Assembly: GCA_036897485.1 (NCBI GenBank)
Contig: JAYMTF010001880.1
Coordinates: forward strand, 1-20,847
Reading direction: 5' to 3'
Origin: Pelargonium nanum
Lineage: Eukaryota; Streptophyta; Magnoliopsida; Geraniales; Geraniaceae
Length of the DNA stretch: 20,847 nt
The translations under genes and the position numbers were made by a program. Position 1 is the first letter of the stretch, and each line of letters opens with the position of its first letter. Below, piece after piece: positions 1 to 8,586 of this stretch. The notes under the pieces were generated by a model. It saw only the letters and a list, made by a program, of their open reading frames with translations. It searched no databases and was not told the origin of the DNA.

Positions 1-1
1 C

Positions 2-499
2 CAAATCGCCAAGTCGGCGAGCTCCGTCCTCCGCCTCGGCCTCGACGTCGGCGGCGGAACCGGCGCGTTCGCCGCCAGGATGAAGCTCTACAATGTGACG
101 GTCCTCACCACGACCATGAACCTCGGAGCGCCGTACAGCGAGGCGGTGGCGCTCCGGGGACTGGTGCCGCTCCACGCGCCGCTGCAGCAGCGGCTGCCAG
201 TGTTCGACGGGACGGTGGATCTGGTGCGGTGCGGGCACGCCGTGAACCGGTGGATTCCGCTGACGGCGATGGAGTTTTTGTTCTTCGATGTGGATAGGGT
301 TTTGAGAGGCGGTGGTTACTTGTGGATCGACCATTTCTTCAGCAAAGATGCGGATCTTGAGAAAGTGTACGGTCCGATGATCGCCAAATTGGGGTACAAG
401 AAGGTGAAATGGGCCACCGGACTGAAGACGGATCCGAGCGGTGTCAAGAACGGTGAGGTTTATTTGACAGCATTGTTGCAGAAGCCTACAACAAGATGA
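2..499 (+). CDS. SAM-dependent methyltransferase, C-terminal part (5' end outside window)
   Basis: The open frame enters from the left edge and ends at TGA 497-499, giving 166 visible residues; the first ATG inside the window (80) is internal. Near the visible start is LDVGGGTGAF, a class I methyltransferase motif I (glycine-rich SAM-binding loop). Further on come QRLPVFDGTVDLVRCGHAVN and then FFDVDRVLRGGGYLWIDHFF, the usual post-motif and motif III region, where an R-V-L-R-x-G-G turn leads into a beta strand. The pattern fits the plant family that includes Arabidopsis At1g29790 (recalled, not searched), whose members have an N-terminal membrane anchor before the methyltransferase domain; that part would lie upstream. 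The substrate is unknown. The coding part is GC-rich with no intron in the visible portion. The fold is well supported, the subfamily moderately. Confidence 0.82.
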   Translation, partial: QIAKSASSVLRLGLDVGGGTGAFAARMKLYNVTVLTTTMNLGAPYSEAVALRGLVPLHAPLQQRLPVFDGTVDLVRCGHAVNRWIPLTAMEFLFFDVDRVLRGGGYLWIDHFFSKDADLEKVYGPMIAKLGYKKVKWATGLKTDPSGVKNGEVYLTALLQKPTTR

Positions 500-598
500 T
501 GAAGATCGATTCTGAGGTAATGAATTATAAACAATTTGTGATTATATGATCTTTGCTACATGTTTGTGATTATGTTGGTATTTGCGAATTTGCGATTC

Positions 599-900
599 GA
601 TGAGATAGAAATGATTGAATGTGATTTGTGCCATTGTCTTGTTAGTTGAATTTGGAGGAAATGAGCAAAGATCTTTGATTTTGCAACTCAATGATGAGAT
701 AGAAATGATCGAATGTAGTTTGTGTCATTATCTTGTTTGTTGAATTTGGAAGAAATGAGCAAAAATAGCAATTATATGATGTTTGTGTGACGTGTTTGTG
801 TTCTTTGATTTTGCAATTTGACGAAATAGAAATACTTGAAAGTGGTTCGTGTCATTGTCTTGTTAGTTGAATTTGGAGGAAAATGAGTAAAGCTAGCGAT
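599..900 (+). repeat. Three diverged direct repeats in the 3'-UTR intron
   Basis: Copies begin near 599, 693 and 820. Each has a core close to GATGAGATAGAAATGAT, then a variant of TTGTCATTGTCTTGTTAG and TTGAATTTGGAGGAAATGAG. Spacing is 94 then about 127 bases, the difference coming from an extra TTTGTG-rich spacer between copies 2 and 3. The copies differ by scattered substitutions, so the duplications are old. No coding potential is seen. Confidence 0.75.
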
Positions 901-950
901 TACATTATGTTTGTGTTATATTAGCAACTATATGATCTTGGATTTCGGTT

Positions 951-1063
951 AGGGTTGACAATTATATGTGAATTAGTAATCTCCGACCTGACTAGGACGG
1001 GCAAAAAACTCGTTTGGGATGGGTTCAAGGACAGTTTATCGAACCCGCTCCGTTGTCATTCCT
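951..1063. mobile_element. hAT-like MITE, short degenerate copy
   Basis: The left end reads TAGGGTTGACAATT and the right end reads TTGTCATTCCTA, which are imperfect inverted repeats starting with TAGG. The flanking 8-mers ATTTCGGT (left) and GTTTCTGT (right) match at 6 of 8 positions, consistent with an aged 8-bp target duplication. Related TCTCCGAC / AGGGGCGGAGTTAGG pieces recur to about 1530, suggesting nested or broken copies. There is no coding capacity. Confidence 0.5.
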
Positions 1064-1530
1064 AGTTTCTGTGCAATACTTGTGATGTTTGTGTTCTATA
1101 GTAGCTACTTGATATCCTATTTCAGTTTGGGGTGATCATTACACTCAAATCAGACGTAGAGTTTGCAATATTAAACCCAATTAGGACAGTCTGAAGGAAA
1201 CTCCTTCAGTAGGGGTACTGGGAATCAATCTCCAAACCAAAACCCAGAATCGTTGAAGACAAAAATAAAATAAAATTCTTTCTCGAGAATGGGGACAGGT
1301 CAGGGACAATTTCTAGAACCTGCCCCATTCTCATTGCAGTATTAGTCTATTAGACAGGAATTCTGAATTAGGGGCGGAGTTAGGGGCGCTGTGCCCATTT
1401 TGCTAGAGCTACCCGTTCGGGATGGGATTTATGAACCATTTCCTGGATCTGTCCCGTTCACATTGTAGTATCTAACAAGAATATTGAATCTCCGACCCAA
1501 TCAGGGCAGAGTTAGGCGGCACGTTGAAGA
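1064..1530. repeat. Degenerate MITE-derived fragments
   Basis: Three spots (about 1310-1350, 1425-1475 and 1485-1530) repeat the themes seen in the 951-1063 element: a GGGATGGG or GGGACAGG run, then CCCATTCTCATTGCAGTA or CCCGTTCACATTGTAGTA, and TCTCCGACCCAATCAGGGC. The ends are too decayed to define separate elements. Nothing else is recognisable in this stretch. Confidence 0.4.
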
Positions 1531-1783
1531 TGCGGGCATGAATGATTTTCTAAAATCGCTATTTACGATGAAAATTCGACTTCGACTGAGTTGGTATATT
1601 ATAGCTACTTTAGATATGTGAATCCTGTTATGTTGATAGGTTACCAAGCAATGAACTTAAAAGAGTGTTGTTTTCAAAGATATGAACATATGCTTTTTCC
1701 ATCTCATGACATGACTCATTGGTTCTTTAGAGTATGCAATTTCTTTTTCTCATAAAATTGGTGAAATGTTGATCATTTTGCAG

Positions 1784-2065
1784 GTATTGCTAGAAGAATT
1801 CAACTGGGAAAAGGAAAACAAATTGCTCCATCCCAATCAAGAAGATTAAGTCCATCGCGCCGAGTAGCGAAGCAACTTATTTAACTCTGCAAAATGTGGA
1901 TTTGACGACGAAAAAATCGAAAAAAGACAGAAATTCATAGGAAATTTGGAGGGAAAGTGTATTGAGCATAGATAGTGTATGTTTAATGGCATTTGCATTG
2001 GACTTGAAGTTGCTAAATTATGTTATTGAATAGACAATTTTAGAAATAAATGTGTAGATCTATGG
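1784..2065 (+). other. Probable terminal non-coding exon / 3' UTR of the methyltransferase gene
   Basis: This follows the putative acceptor at 1783. It has no long open frame in continuation of the methyltransferase and carries an AATAAA at 2045-2050, a reasonable poly(A) signal. The right limit is an estimate, 10-20 nt beyond the signal. Confidence 0.35.
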
Positions 2066-2781
2066 AATTTCTTGGTTCCATCATGTTCAAAGATGCCAAT
2101 ATGAGTGGGAAAGCTTGATTCCAAAAATAGAATAATGAAAGGAACCCATGTGAAAACAAAGGAGAATCATGTCAAGCAAGTTGGTGATGGATGATCTGAT
2201 CTGATCTGACTTTATCGGGTTAGAACCCGAGCTGGGAATTTGGATCTGAACTTGCGGATATCTGGAACCTGATCTGCATGTTACTCGGTACAACTAAAAA
2301 TTCACACCAACTTGCACATTTTACGTGTAAAATTTATAATACGATTTGATATCTGAATTGTTAGCTCTAACCAAAACAATCAATCCAACCAAAGAAGATC
2401 AACATAGTATACTTTCAAGTTGCGTTTGAATCAGAATTTTTGTTCAACAATGGGAATCGACTATCAAGCCAAAGCTAGAGTTGAAAATTTGGACTGAACT
2501 TACGGACACCTGAAACCCACAACTCTGCAAAACAGTATACAATCTAAGGAGATTGAGAATCAGTTAACAAGACACTGTCAAAGGAAACAAATCTTACCCA
2601 TTATTACACTGAGTTTTGGTTCTTCGATATTCAAGCACAACTGTGAAATAAAAGAAACAAAAACGAAAAACTACATGCTACATAAGATTCTATGTTTCGT
2701 AAGACAAACCCCACACAACACTACGAGTTGAAGTCTATTGTTTTTAAGCAACAAAATCTTGTAGGTGCAACGACGTGGGTA
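2066..2781. other. Tail-to-tail intergenic region with two hAT-like MITE remnants
   Basis: This lies between the methyltransferase terminal exon and the dehydratase stop codon, and includes the dehydratase 3' UTR, whose end I cannot place. One remnant at about 2227-2370 starts GAGCTGGGAATTTGGATCTG and ends AATTGTTAGCTCTA; the other, from about 2476, starts TAGAGTTGAAAATTTGG and has no clear right end. Both resemble the better preserved 11506-11769 element. A short GATCT run lies at about 2192-2208. No gene is seen. Confidence 0.5.
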
Positions 2782-5700
2782 TTATGCTGATGTGGTTGCA
2801 GCTTTTCGCCTCAATAGGCTTTGGAGGTCAAGCCCGTTGATCTTAGACGCAAGAATAAAGTCATTTTCCGTCAGCCCACCTGCATAATGGCAATTCGAGT
2901 CAGAGTCTTCGCCTTATACTCGGGGCTTGTTTAGTAACACTACTCAAAAGGTAGAAGTAAGGTAACTTTTAGAAGCAATATATGTTTGCTGACATAAGTT
3001 TGGTGAAACAAGTAAAAGTGCTTTTGTGTAGAAAGCAAAAACAAACAACAAACAATTTGTTGATGATGAAATGACTAAATAGGACATTACATAGTCATTT
3101 ACAATTGCAAAAGTGAAACAAAGTTGGGAAGATTTATTTTTATTTGTCTACTACTCTTTTGGGATATGACAGAAGTAACTCAAAGGCAACTAGAAGCAAC
3201 AATATGTTTGCTTTTTATACCTGCCATTTTCTTATGTGGCAACTTCTAATTAGATGTGTTAGATCCTTCTATACCTGAAGAAGTGTTACCTAAACATGCT
3301 ATCAATTCCTACCAACTAGAGTGATTCTCTATCGGTCTATTTCAGATAGGAGGTGACTAGAGGTCAGGATCAGAAAGTCCCGAGTCGGATTAGGATGGAA
3401 AAAATTCCTCTATGTTCAGAATGATTGAACCTTCCAACTCAATGGGCAACAGATGGCTCAAATTAGATTTTCGTCTAAAGTGAGGCGAAAGGAATTCACA
3501 TGCTGGGTCAAATTAGAGTTGACAATTCGGATTTTGGGTTGGGATCGAATTTGAGTTGAAAAGATCAATCCCCAAACCCGACCCCCAAGAGGTGCGGGGT
3601 TGCGGGTTTGTAATGGAAATTATGCAGGTTGAGTGTGGGTCAGAGTTCGGATGCCCATGTGTTCAAATCAAAATTTGTAGCTCTAGCTCAAATTATGCCA
3701 TTGTAACAATGAAGACAATGCTCGTAAGCTAATCCCAGAGACCTGGTGATAACATATTCGGTGACTCATTTCAACATGGCCTGCTCAAAGGTGTGTGAAT
3801 ATAACATGAGATACAAAATTGTGCCAAAGTTTTAAGCAGCGATCCTTGAATTTGCTTCCAAATGAAATACAAGAGGCTAACGAAATAACAAAGTTCATTA
3901 TAATACCAGTTTTAAGCATGCTTAACAAAATTGGAAACAGTATTAATAGATAGGTGAATCTCACCAACTGCATGTGTCCAGATCTCAATTGTTACATTGT
4001 TCCATCCCACGAGATGAAGATCCGGATGATGACCTGCATTGAACACATCATCACCGCTCATCAACTTCAATAAAAGTATATTTCTTGACGTACACACACT
4101 ACTAGAATGTTGTGAACATAGTTGTTAAATCGCGATTCAAATCTGGATTCGGGAATTGAATTGAATTGGAATAACAAATATATAAAAAATTATTATAAAG
4201 TGCAATATACCTTCTGCTTCAGCAACATCAGCCACAAGCTTAAAAAGCTCTAATCCTTTGGTGAAGCTCTTCACTTTCCATGACTTATTCAGCTTCAACT
4301 TGCCTCCTTCATTCAACAGCTTCCACCCATCAACCTAAGAAAAGCGCAACTTCAAATATGAGACTTATATACAAATACAGAGACAATATTTAACTTCAAA
4401 AGCAAACCTTGGCAATTAGATTATTTGCTGCTTCTTCAGTCATTGGTCGCATATCCTTAGCATTACACGGCACACACTTCTTAGTTGACAGATCTAGCAG
4501 CACAAAGAAACCACATTAGGGATACAGAACCAATTTAAATAAAGGGTAAATTGCAGAAAACTGCACGAAATTTTGCACATGTTGTGCACAACTATATTGA
4601 ACTTTAAGGTGAAACTTCAAATAAGTTGCACATAAACGCTGTCAACTTTTTATTAAAAAGACAAAACTGCCCCTATATAAGTAAGTTAGTTGTTCCACTT
4701 TGAAGTTCAATGTTGTTGTGTGCAACATGTACAAAATTCAGTGTAGTTTTGAGGAATAAAAAAATTCATTTCAGATAAGGGGCCTTTTGTCCTTTCAATA
4801 AAAAGTTAACACCACTATTAACAGTGCAACATGTTAATAGTGTGCAACGTGTGCAAAGTTCAATGTAGTTTTGTGCAATCTACCCTAAAATATATGCACA
4901 CATACTATCACAAATAGCATTGCCAAAATCTAATCTAAAAGCATTGGGAACAACATTAGGCTAGGCAAGGCAACGAACAAGATTATATGTATTGAACTAT
5001 ATGTTCATGAAAATATATAAAGCTTGCAACATGTGTAATTCTATCAACACATTTTTTTACTTTGATAAAAACAGAAGTTCATATGGAAATGAGAAATCAA
5101 AGACAGAGAATGATAATCTTCAAGGAGAGAAAGCAGAAGAAACAACAAGGCAATGGATACGATGTAAAGTTGAGGGTCTGAGCCTCCACCAGTGATAATA
5201 TTTTTTGGAGGCATCTCCTACAAAAGCAGAGAACTTACGGAGTCTACTCCAACTCTCTGCTAATATTGTTTTCTCTCACTAATCGAATTCATTGCATGGG
5301 GAGAGGAAGAATCTCCCTTATTTTGGGTTTTAAGGAATGGGGAGAGGAAGCAGCAGATACATAGGAGCGCTAACTAGGTTCAGTATAAAAATATAGTAAT
5401 TTCATTTAAGTAGGACAAAGTAGATTATATGACAGGAGGATAGACTACAGTAGAAGTCAGAAAAATACTCCGGGTATGTTCCAATAATCATCCATTATTG
5501 CCTTTTTGCATGGTATATCCATCAAAAAGTAATAAACCCAAAAACTAAACAATGAAGAATCACCAAAAGTGTATTTTAATCGGGTTCAATATGTTGATCA
5601 TACCCATGTTTCAAAAAAGCACCGTTCTCTATTCATAAAGTTGGCAATTAGGGCTCGAACCCGCAAGCACCTGAAACTTGATAGTGGTTTTGCGTGTTTG

Positions 5701-7443
5701 TCATATAGAATAGAGCGGATTAATTTCCAGTCCGAACTTTCACCCCTATTGGATTGGATTAGGGTGTTGTCTTTCGACCCGACCCGAACCCGTTTTCCCC
5801 CCAGCTCTACTTCACACCAAATTAAAAAGGGAAGAAACAATGCTTCCTATTCACATACTATACATAGAAAAAGAAGAAAAAACAGAACAAGAGAGGAAAC
5901 AAAACCTTTTATGTGCTGCTAGCCAGCTATGCAGTACGGATTATAAATGCCGGTAAGCAATATTTATGTAAGCAATATTTATGTAGCAACGAAAATAGAA
6001 CCCAAACACTTTGAATTAAATCAAAATGAAGGATTAGTGATGACATTTTAAACAAGCTAGATTTTTGCTGTGGGTGCTGTCTATCAAATGCTGAAAGATA
6101 CTGAAATATAAACAAGGAGTGGTGGAAGGTCTACACACCTTCGCCACAGCAAAAGGTTCTAAATCCATAAGGTGAGTTCCTATTTGGTGACAATTCCAGA
6201 CGATTCAGAAGTATCTTGCTCACTCGAGTATTGAAGCTGTATGTAAATACAAATATGTGACCATCATGCAACAAATAACTACAGACAAAGCACAAGATGC
6301 AACTAATAGTCTAATGCCAAATTGATTGTAGAGTAATACAAGGACAAGAGCTGGCAATTAGGGTTTAGAGTGGCGTGAGTTGGGTTAGTTTGTGGATTTT
6401 ACGTAGACAATGCGTGGGACGAAAAAAACTTAATTAGTATAGTTAGTAAGATGATATCATTGCTATTCAACTTCAGCCCAACTGCAACCAATCAAAATAA
6501 TCTCAATAAATAAATTCCAAGCCTGCTTTTTTCTAAGGGCGTCGACATTACATACATCATTTTTCATCTTTCAACATGAAATTCATGTCCCAATAATCTT
6601 GATAGCACTTTTCTAAGAGTCGCGAGACAGAGAAATTCAAATTGCCATGAAAAACTAAAGAGCCAAAATGATTTTCATAACTTCAGAAAAGTAAATACAT
6701 CCTATGGAACAAAGTTATTTTCAGATGCCCGCCGGAATTTGCATGAACACTACTAGATCCAAATTAAAAAAGAACACAAAAATTATCAGCACGTCAACAT
6801 GAACTATCAAGCTTAATCTCTTCTCATAACATCCAAATCTATTGCGTTAAATGTAAGAGAGTGTAGTCAGAGAATAAGAGTAACATCAACTACAACTTTC
6901 CTTATCTCTCGTTTGAGACTAAGTCGACATGAACATGACACACCAACAAGATTATTAAACATGTCGTATTTGCGTTCATTATTTGAGCACAATTATTAAA
7001 CGAGTCGTGTTTGTATTGACTCATATAGCACACATTTAACCTCTAACGCGAACTGCCAACTCTAACACCATTGCACCCAACATCAATTGAATTGGTTCAA
7101 TATAAACCAACAAACATAAACAATAATAACTCATTAAAATGTCATTCAGACATAAACACAAACACCTTACGAGCAATGCAGAGCTCACTGGCCAATCCCA
7201 CTCTCCGACAACACAAGCACCAAACAGTTTCGTCTCAACTAACACAAAACAAACCCCAAAACAATTTGACATGAAATCAAACACAAACCCACATTTACAC
7301 TCCAATCAAAACCCAGAACACAAAATTAACACCCAATAACCAAATGGGCAGGCTAAAAAATAAACCAAAAACTGGATCAAGTTACAGAAAACAAGCAAAT
7401 CAATGAAACAAAATCATGAAAAATTCATAAAATTACCGTCCAT
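2782..7443 (-). CDS. PCD: Pterin-4-alpha-carbinolamine dehydratase (five exons)
   Basis: This enzyme (EC 4.2.1.96) dehydrates 4a-hydroxytetrahydropterins so the pterin cofactor can be recycled. Coding exons on the minus strand, in transcript order, are 7443-7437, 4493-4408, 4334-4211, 4033-3965 and 2879-2782. Together they make 384 nt (127 aa), every junction is GT..AG and phase is kept throughout. The start MDDLSTKKCVPCNAKDM leads into the PCD domain: GHHPDLHLVGWNNVTIEIWT carries the catalytic His-His-Pro box, followed by HAVGGLTENDFILASKING. The family is certain. The ATG at 7441-7443 is preceded in frame by a TAG, and I see no upstream ATG, so no transit peptide is encoded in this model. 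The Arabidopsis homologue At1g29810 has (from memory) an N-terminal extension, so an extra 5' exon or a cytosolic form are both possible. Exon 1 contributes only 7 coding bases. Intron 1 is about 2.9 kb and intron 4 about 1.1 kb, both invaded by MITEs. Confidence 0.92.
2922..3300. mobile_element. MITE with about 25-bp inverted ends in PCD intron 4
   Basis: The left end GGGGCTTGTTTAGTAACACT and the reverse complement of the right end, AGCATGTTTAGGTAACACTT, share about 19 of 25 positions once a one-base gap is allowed. The ends resemble the GGGnnTGTTTGG type of Tourist/PIF-Harbinger MITEs, but I could not confirm a 3-bp target duplication, so the superfamily is open. An internal TAGAAGCAAnATATGTTTGCT motif occurs twice (about 2970 and 3190). 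There is no ORF. The element starts only about 40 bases upstream (in transcript sense) of the last-exon acceptor. Confidence 0.6.
3514..3685. mobile_element. hAT-like MITE in PCD intron 4
   Basis: This 172-bp element runs from TAGAGTTGACAATTCGG to TTTGTAGCTCTA, ends that are imperfect inverted repeats (about 12 of 17). The flanking 8-mers are GGTCAAAT (3506-3513) and GCTCAAAT (3686-3693), 7 of 8 identical, the 8-bp duplication expected for the hAT superfamily. The interior is rich in GGGTT / AACCC. No transposase is present, so it would need an autonomous partner elsewhere. Confidence 0.75.
4543..4886. mobile_element. MITE with about 47-bp inverted ends in PCD intron 1
   Basis: The left end AGGGTAAATTGCAGAAAACT and the reverse complement of the right end, AGGGTAGATTGCACAAAACT, differ at two of twenty positions, and similarity continues to the GTTGTGCAC / GTTGCACAC motif about 47 bases in. 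Several internal repeats of GTGCAACATGT and AAGTTCAATGTAG are seen. Target duplications are not clear in the AT-rich flanks, so the superfamily is unassigned. The element sits about 50 bases upstream of exon 2 of the dehydratase gene. Confidence 0.7.
4887..5635. other. PCD intron 1, part without recognisable element
   Basis: AT-rich intron sequence. I see only small structures: a short inverted pair GCAGAGA / TCTCTGC at about 5227-5262 and a direct repeat of ATGGGGAGAGGAAG at about 5296 and 5337. No exon with dehydratase-like coding is visible. Confidence 0.5.
5636..5809. mobile_element. hAT-like MITE, degenerate copy in PCD intron 1
   Basis: The left end is TAAAGTTGGCAATTAGGG and the right end, read in reverse, is TAGAGCTGGGGGGAAAACGG, followed inward by a GGGTTCGGGTCGGGTCG run. 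The size (174 bp) and ends match the 3514 and 11506 elements. No convincing 8-bp duplication is left. The short open frame crossing it on the plus strand is a by-product of this repeat. Confidence 0.55.
5953..5982 (+). repeat. 15-bp tandem duplication
   Basis: GTAAGCAATATTTAT occurs twice back to back (5953-5967 and 5968-5982) inside PCD intron 1. This looks like a simple replication-slippage product. Confidence 0.85.
6346..7064. mobile_element. Possible larger hAT-like element in PCD intron 1
   Basis: A left end AAGAGCTGGCAATTAGGG at 6346 faces a right end GAACTGCCAACTCTA ending at 7064, giving a 719-bp candidate. Near the right end are repeated ATTATTAAAC / GTCGTATTTG and GTCGTGTTTG motifs. 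The flanking 8-mers ACAAGGAC and ACACCATT match poorly, so these could be ends of two different copies. No ORF of transposase type is seen. Confidence 0.35.
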
Positions 7444-8586
7444 GAGCTCCGGCGAGGCTTGGGAACAATGAAGCTAGTGGCACCTGAAACTGTCGAAAAA
7501 AAAGAGAAGCAATTTGGAGGCGATTGCGAGAGAAAGAGAAGAATCGGAGAGGATGGTTTCAGTTGCGTACAGTACCTGAGGTCTTGATAGAGAGAAAAAT
7601 GGGAGCTTTAACGGTAAAATCCGAGTCATTTGATAAAAATCTGGATAGCTGACACCTACTACTACTGTTACTGGTTGTTTGTTACTGGTTTTAGAGGTTG
7701 CGAGAGAGAAGCTGAGTCAACTCGGGCATAACCTGGTTGGGTTCGAGTTGACTCGTTCTTCTCAAAGCCCATAAGTTTGTTCGCTTGGCCCATTTGTGGA
7801 TTTGGGTTATTTTTGGAAAGGTAAAGACTCCAATTTGGTCCATGAATTTTTATTTCTATCCGAATTAGTCTTTAAATTATTTATAAACCAAAATAGTTCA
7901 TAAATTTTCGTATTTCGACCCAAAATAGTTCACGAACTTTCATGTTTCGACCTAATTTAGTCCATGAACTTTTTTAACCTAACATAGTCTCTGAACTTTC
8001 CCCATCGTCTCCACCCCGTAGGAACTACAAGATCACCCCGCGGACGATCATAAAATCATGTTTAAGAAGTGGAAGACACTAGTTCCCCCTCTCAGGTTAG
8101 GCAGTAAGGGTCGGGGAAGGGTAATCACTCATTCTTAAAACCAACATTCTTAAGACCAAAGAGTTTGGTGAAAAAAATGGGCTCTCCCGGTTCTCCTGTA
8201 GCTGGATCCTTCGGAACAAATTTCTGAAAGTTCAGGGACTATTTTGATCAATATTTGAAAGTTTTGTGTCATTTTGGGTCAATATTTAAAAGTTTAGGGA
8301 CTATTTTAGGTATAAAAAAGTTCAGGGACTAAATTGGATCAAAACATGAAAGTTTAGGGACCAAATTGGGTTTTTTACCTTTTTGGGAAATAAACAGAAA
8401 AGAAGGGGTCTTTAGGCAATTATAAGATATACACTGCAAAATATCAGAATACATAAAAGACGAGGGGCTTTTAGGCAATTATTTGACTATAAACTCTAAT
8501 TTTCTCACACTTTCTCTGCCATTCTTCCAAGTCTCAACGATCCGACACAGCTCAGAGATTTTCCCGGAAAATTTTGCCAAACACAC
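7444..8586. promoter_or_regulatory. Shared head-to-head promoter region of PCD and zeta-COP genes
   Basis: The two start codons lie 1143 bases apart on opposite strands. Near 7766-7792 are AGCCCA (7766-7771) and GGCCCA (7787-7792), which on the reverse strand are site II elements (TGGGCY), common in plant housekeeping promoters. The dehydratase 5' UTR is probably within 7444-7600 and may contain a short intron: on the minus strand CAG|GTACTG precedes a T-rich tract ending TTTTTTTCGACAG. The rest is largely filled by the 7819-8380 MITE. Confidence 0.5.
7819..8380. mobile_element. Mutator-like MITE with long inverted repeats
   Basis: This 562-bp element has about 190-bp inverted arms. The left arm starts AGGTAAAGACTCCAATTTGG and the reverse complement of the right arm starts AGGTAAAAAACCCAATTTGG. 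Both arms are built from tandem sub-units of the TTTAGTCCATGAACTTTCAT type, roughly 30-40 bases each. The flanking 9-mers TTTTTGGAA (7810-7818) and TTTTGGGAA (8381-8389) match at 8 of 9, the duplication size of the Mutator superfamily. The central 200 bases (about 8005-8215) are unrelated to the arms and may be captured sequence. No transposase is present. Confidence 0.75.

Larger units (their letters stand above)
517..1783 (+). other. Probable 3'-UTR intron of the methyltransferase gene
   Basis: Seventeen bases after the stop codon, GAG|GTAATG (donor at 517) matches a plant 5' splice site, and at 1771-1783 a T-rich stretch ends in TTTTGCAG. The DNA between is AT-rich and holds only repeats: three diverged direct repeats (about 599-900) and degenerate MITE-like pieces (about 951-1530). 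A stop-to-junction distance of 17 nt is short enough that the junction should not trigger nonsense-mediated decay. No transcript evidence is available; the alternative is a 3' UTR ending before 1783. Confidence 0.5.

Noticed and set aside
3912..4097. Separate small minus-strand gene containing the GHHPDLHLVGW motif
   Set aside because: It is exon 4 of the dehydratase gene read into both flanking introns.
5569..5922. Plus-strand frame of 117 codons
   Set aside because: Lies within PCD intron 1 and crosses a hAT-like MITE; no similarity recognised.
7036..7339. Overlapping short open frames on both strands
   Set aside because: Compositional by-products of CAA/AAC-rich intron DNA; no conserved motif.
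8005..8215. tRNA or rRNA fragment in the centre of the Mutator-like MITE
   Set aside because: GC content is higher than in the arms but I could not form a cloverleaf or match conserved rRNA motifs.
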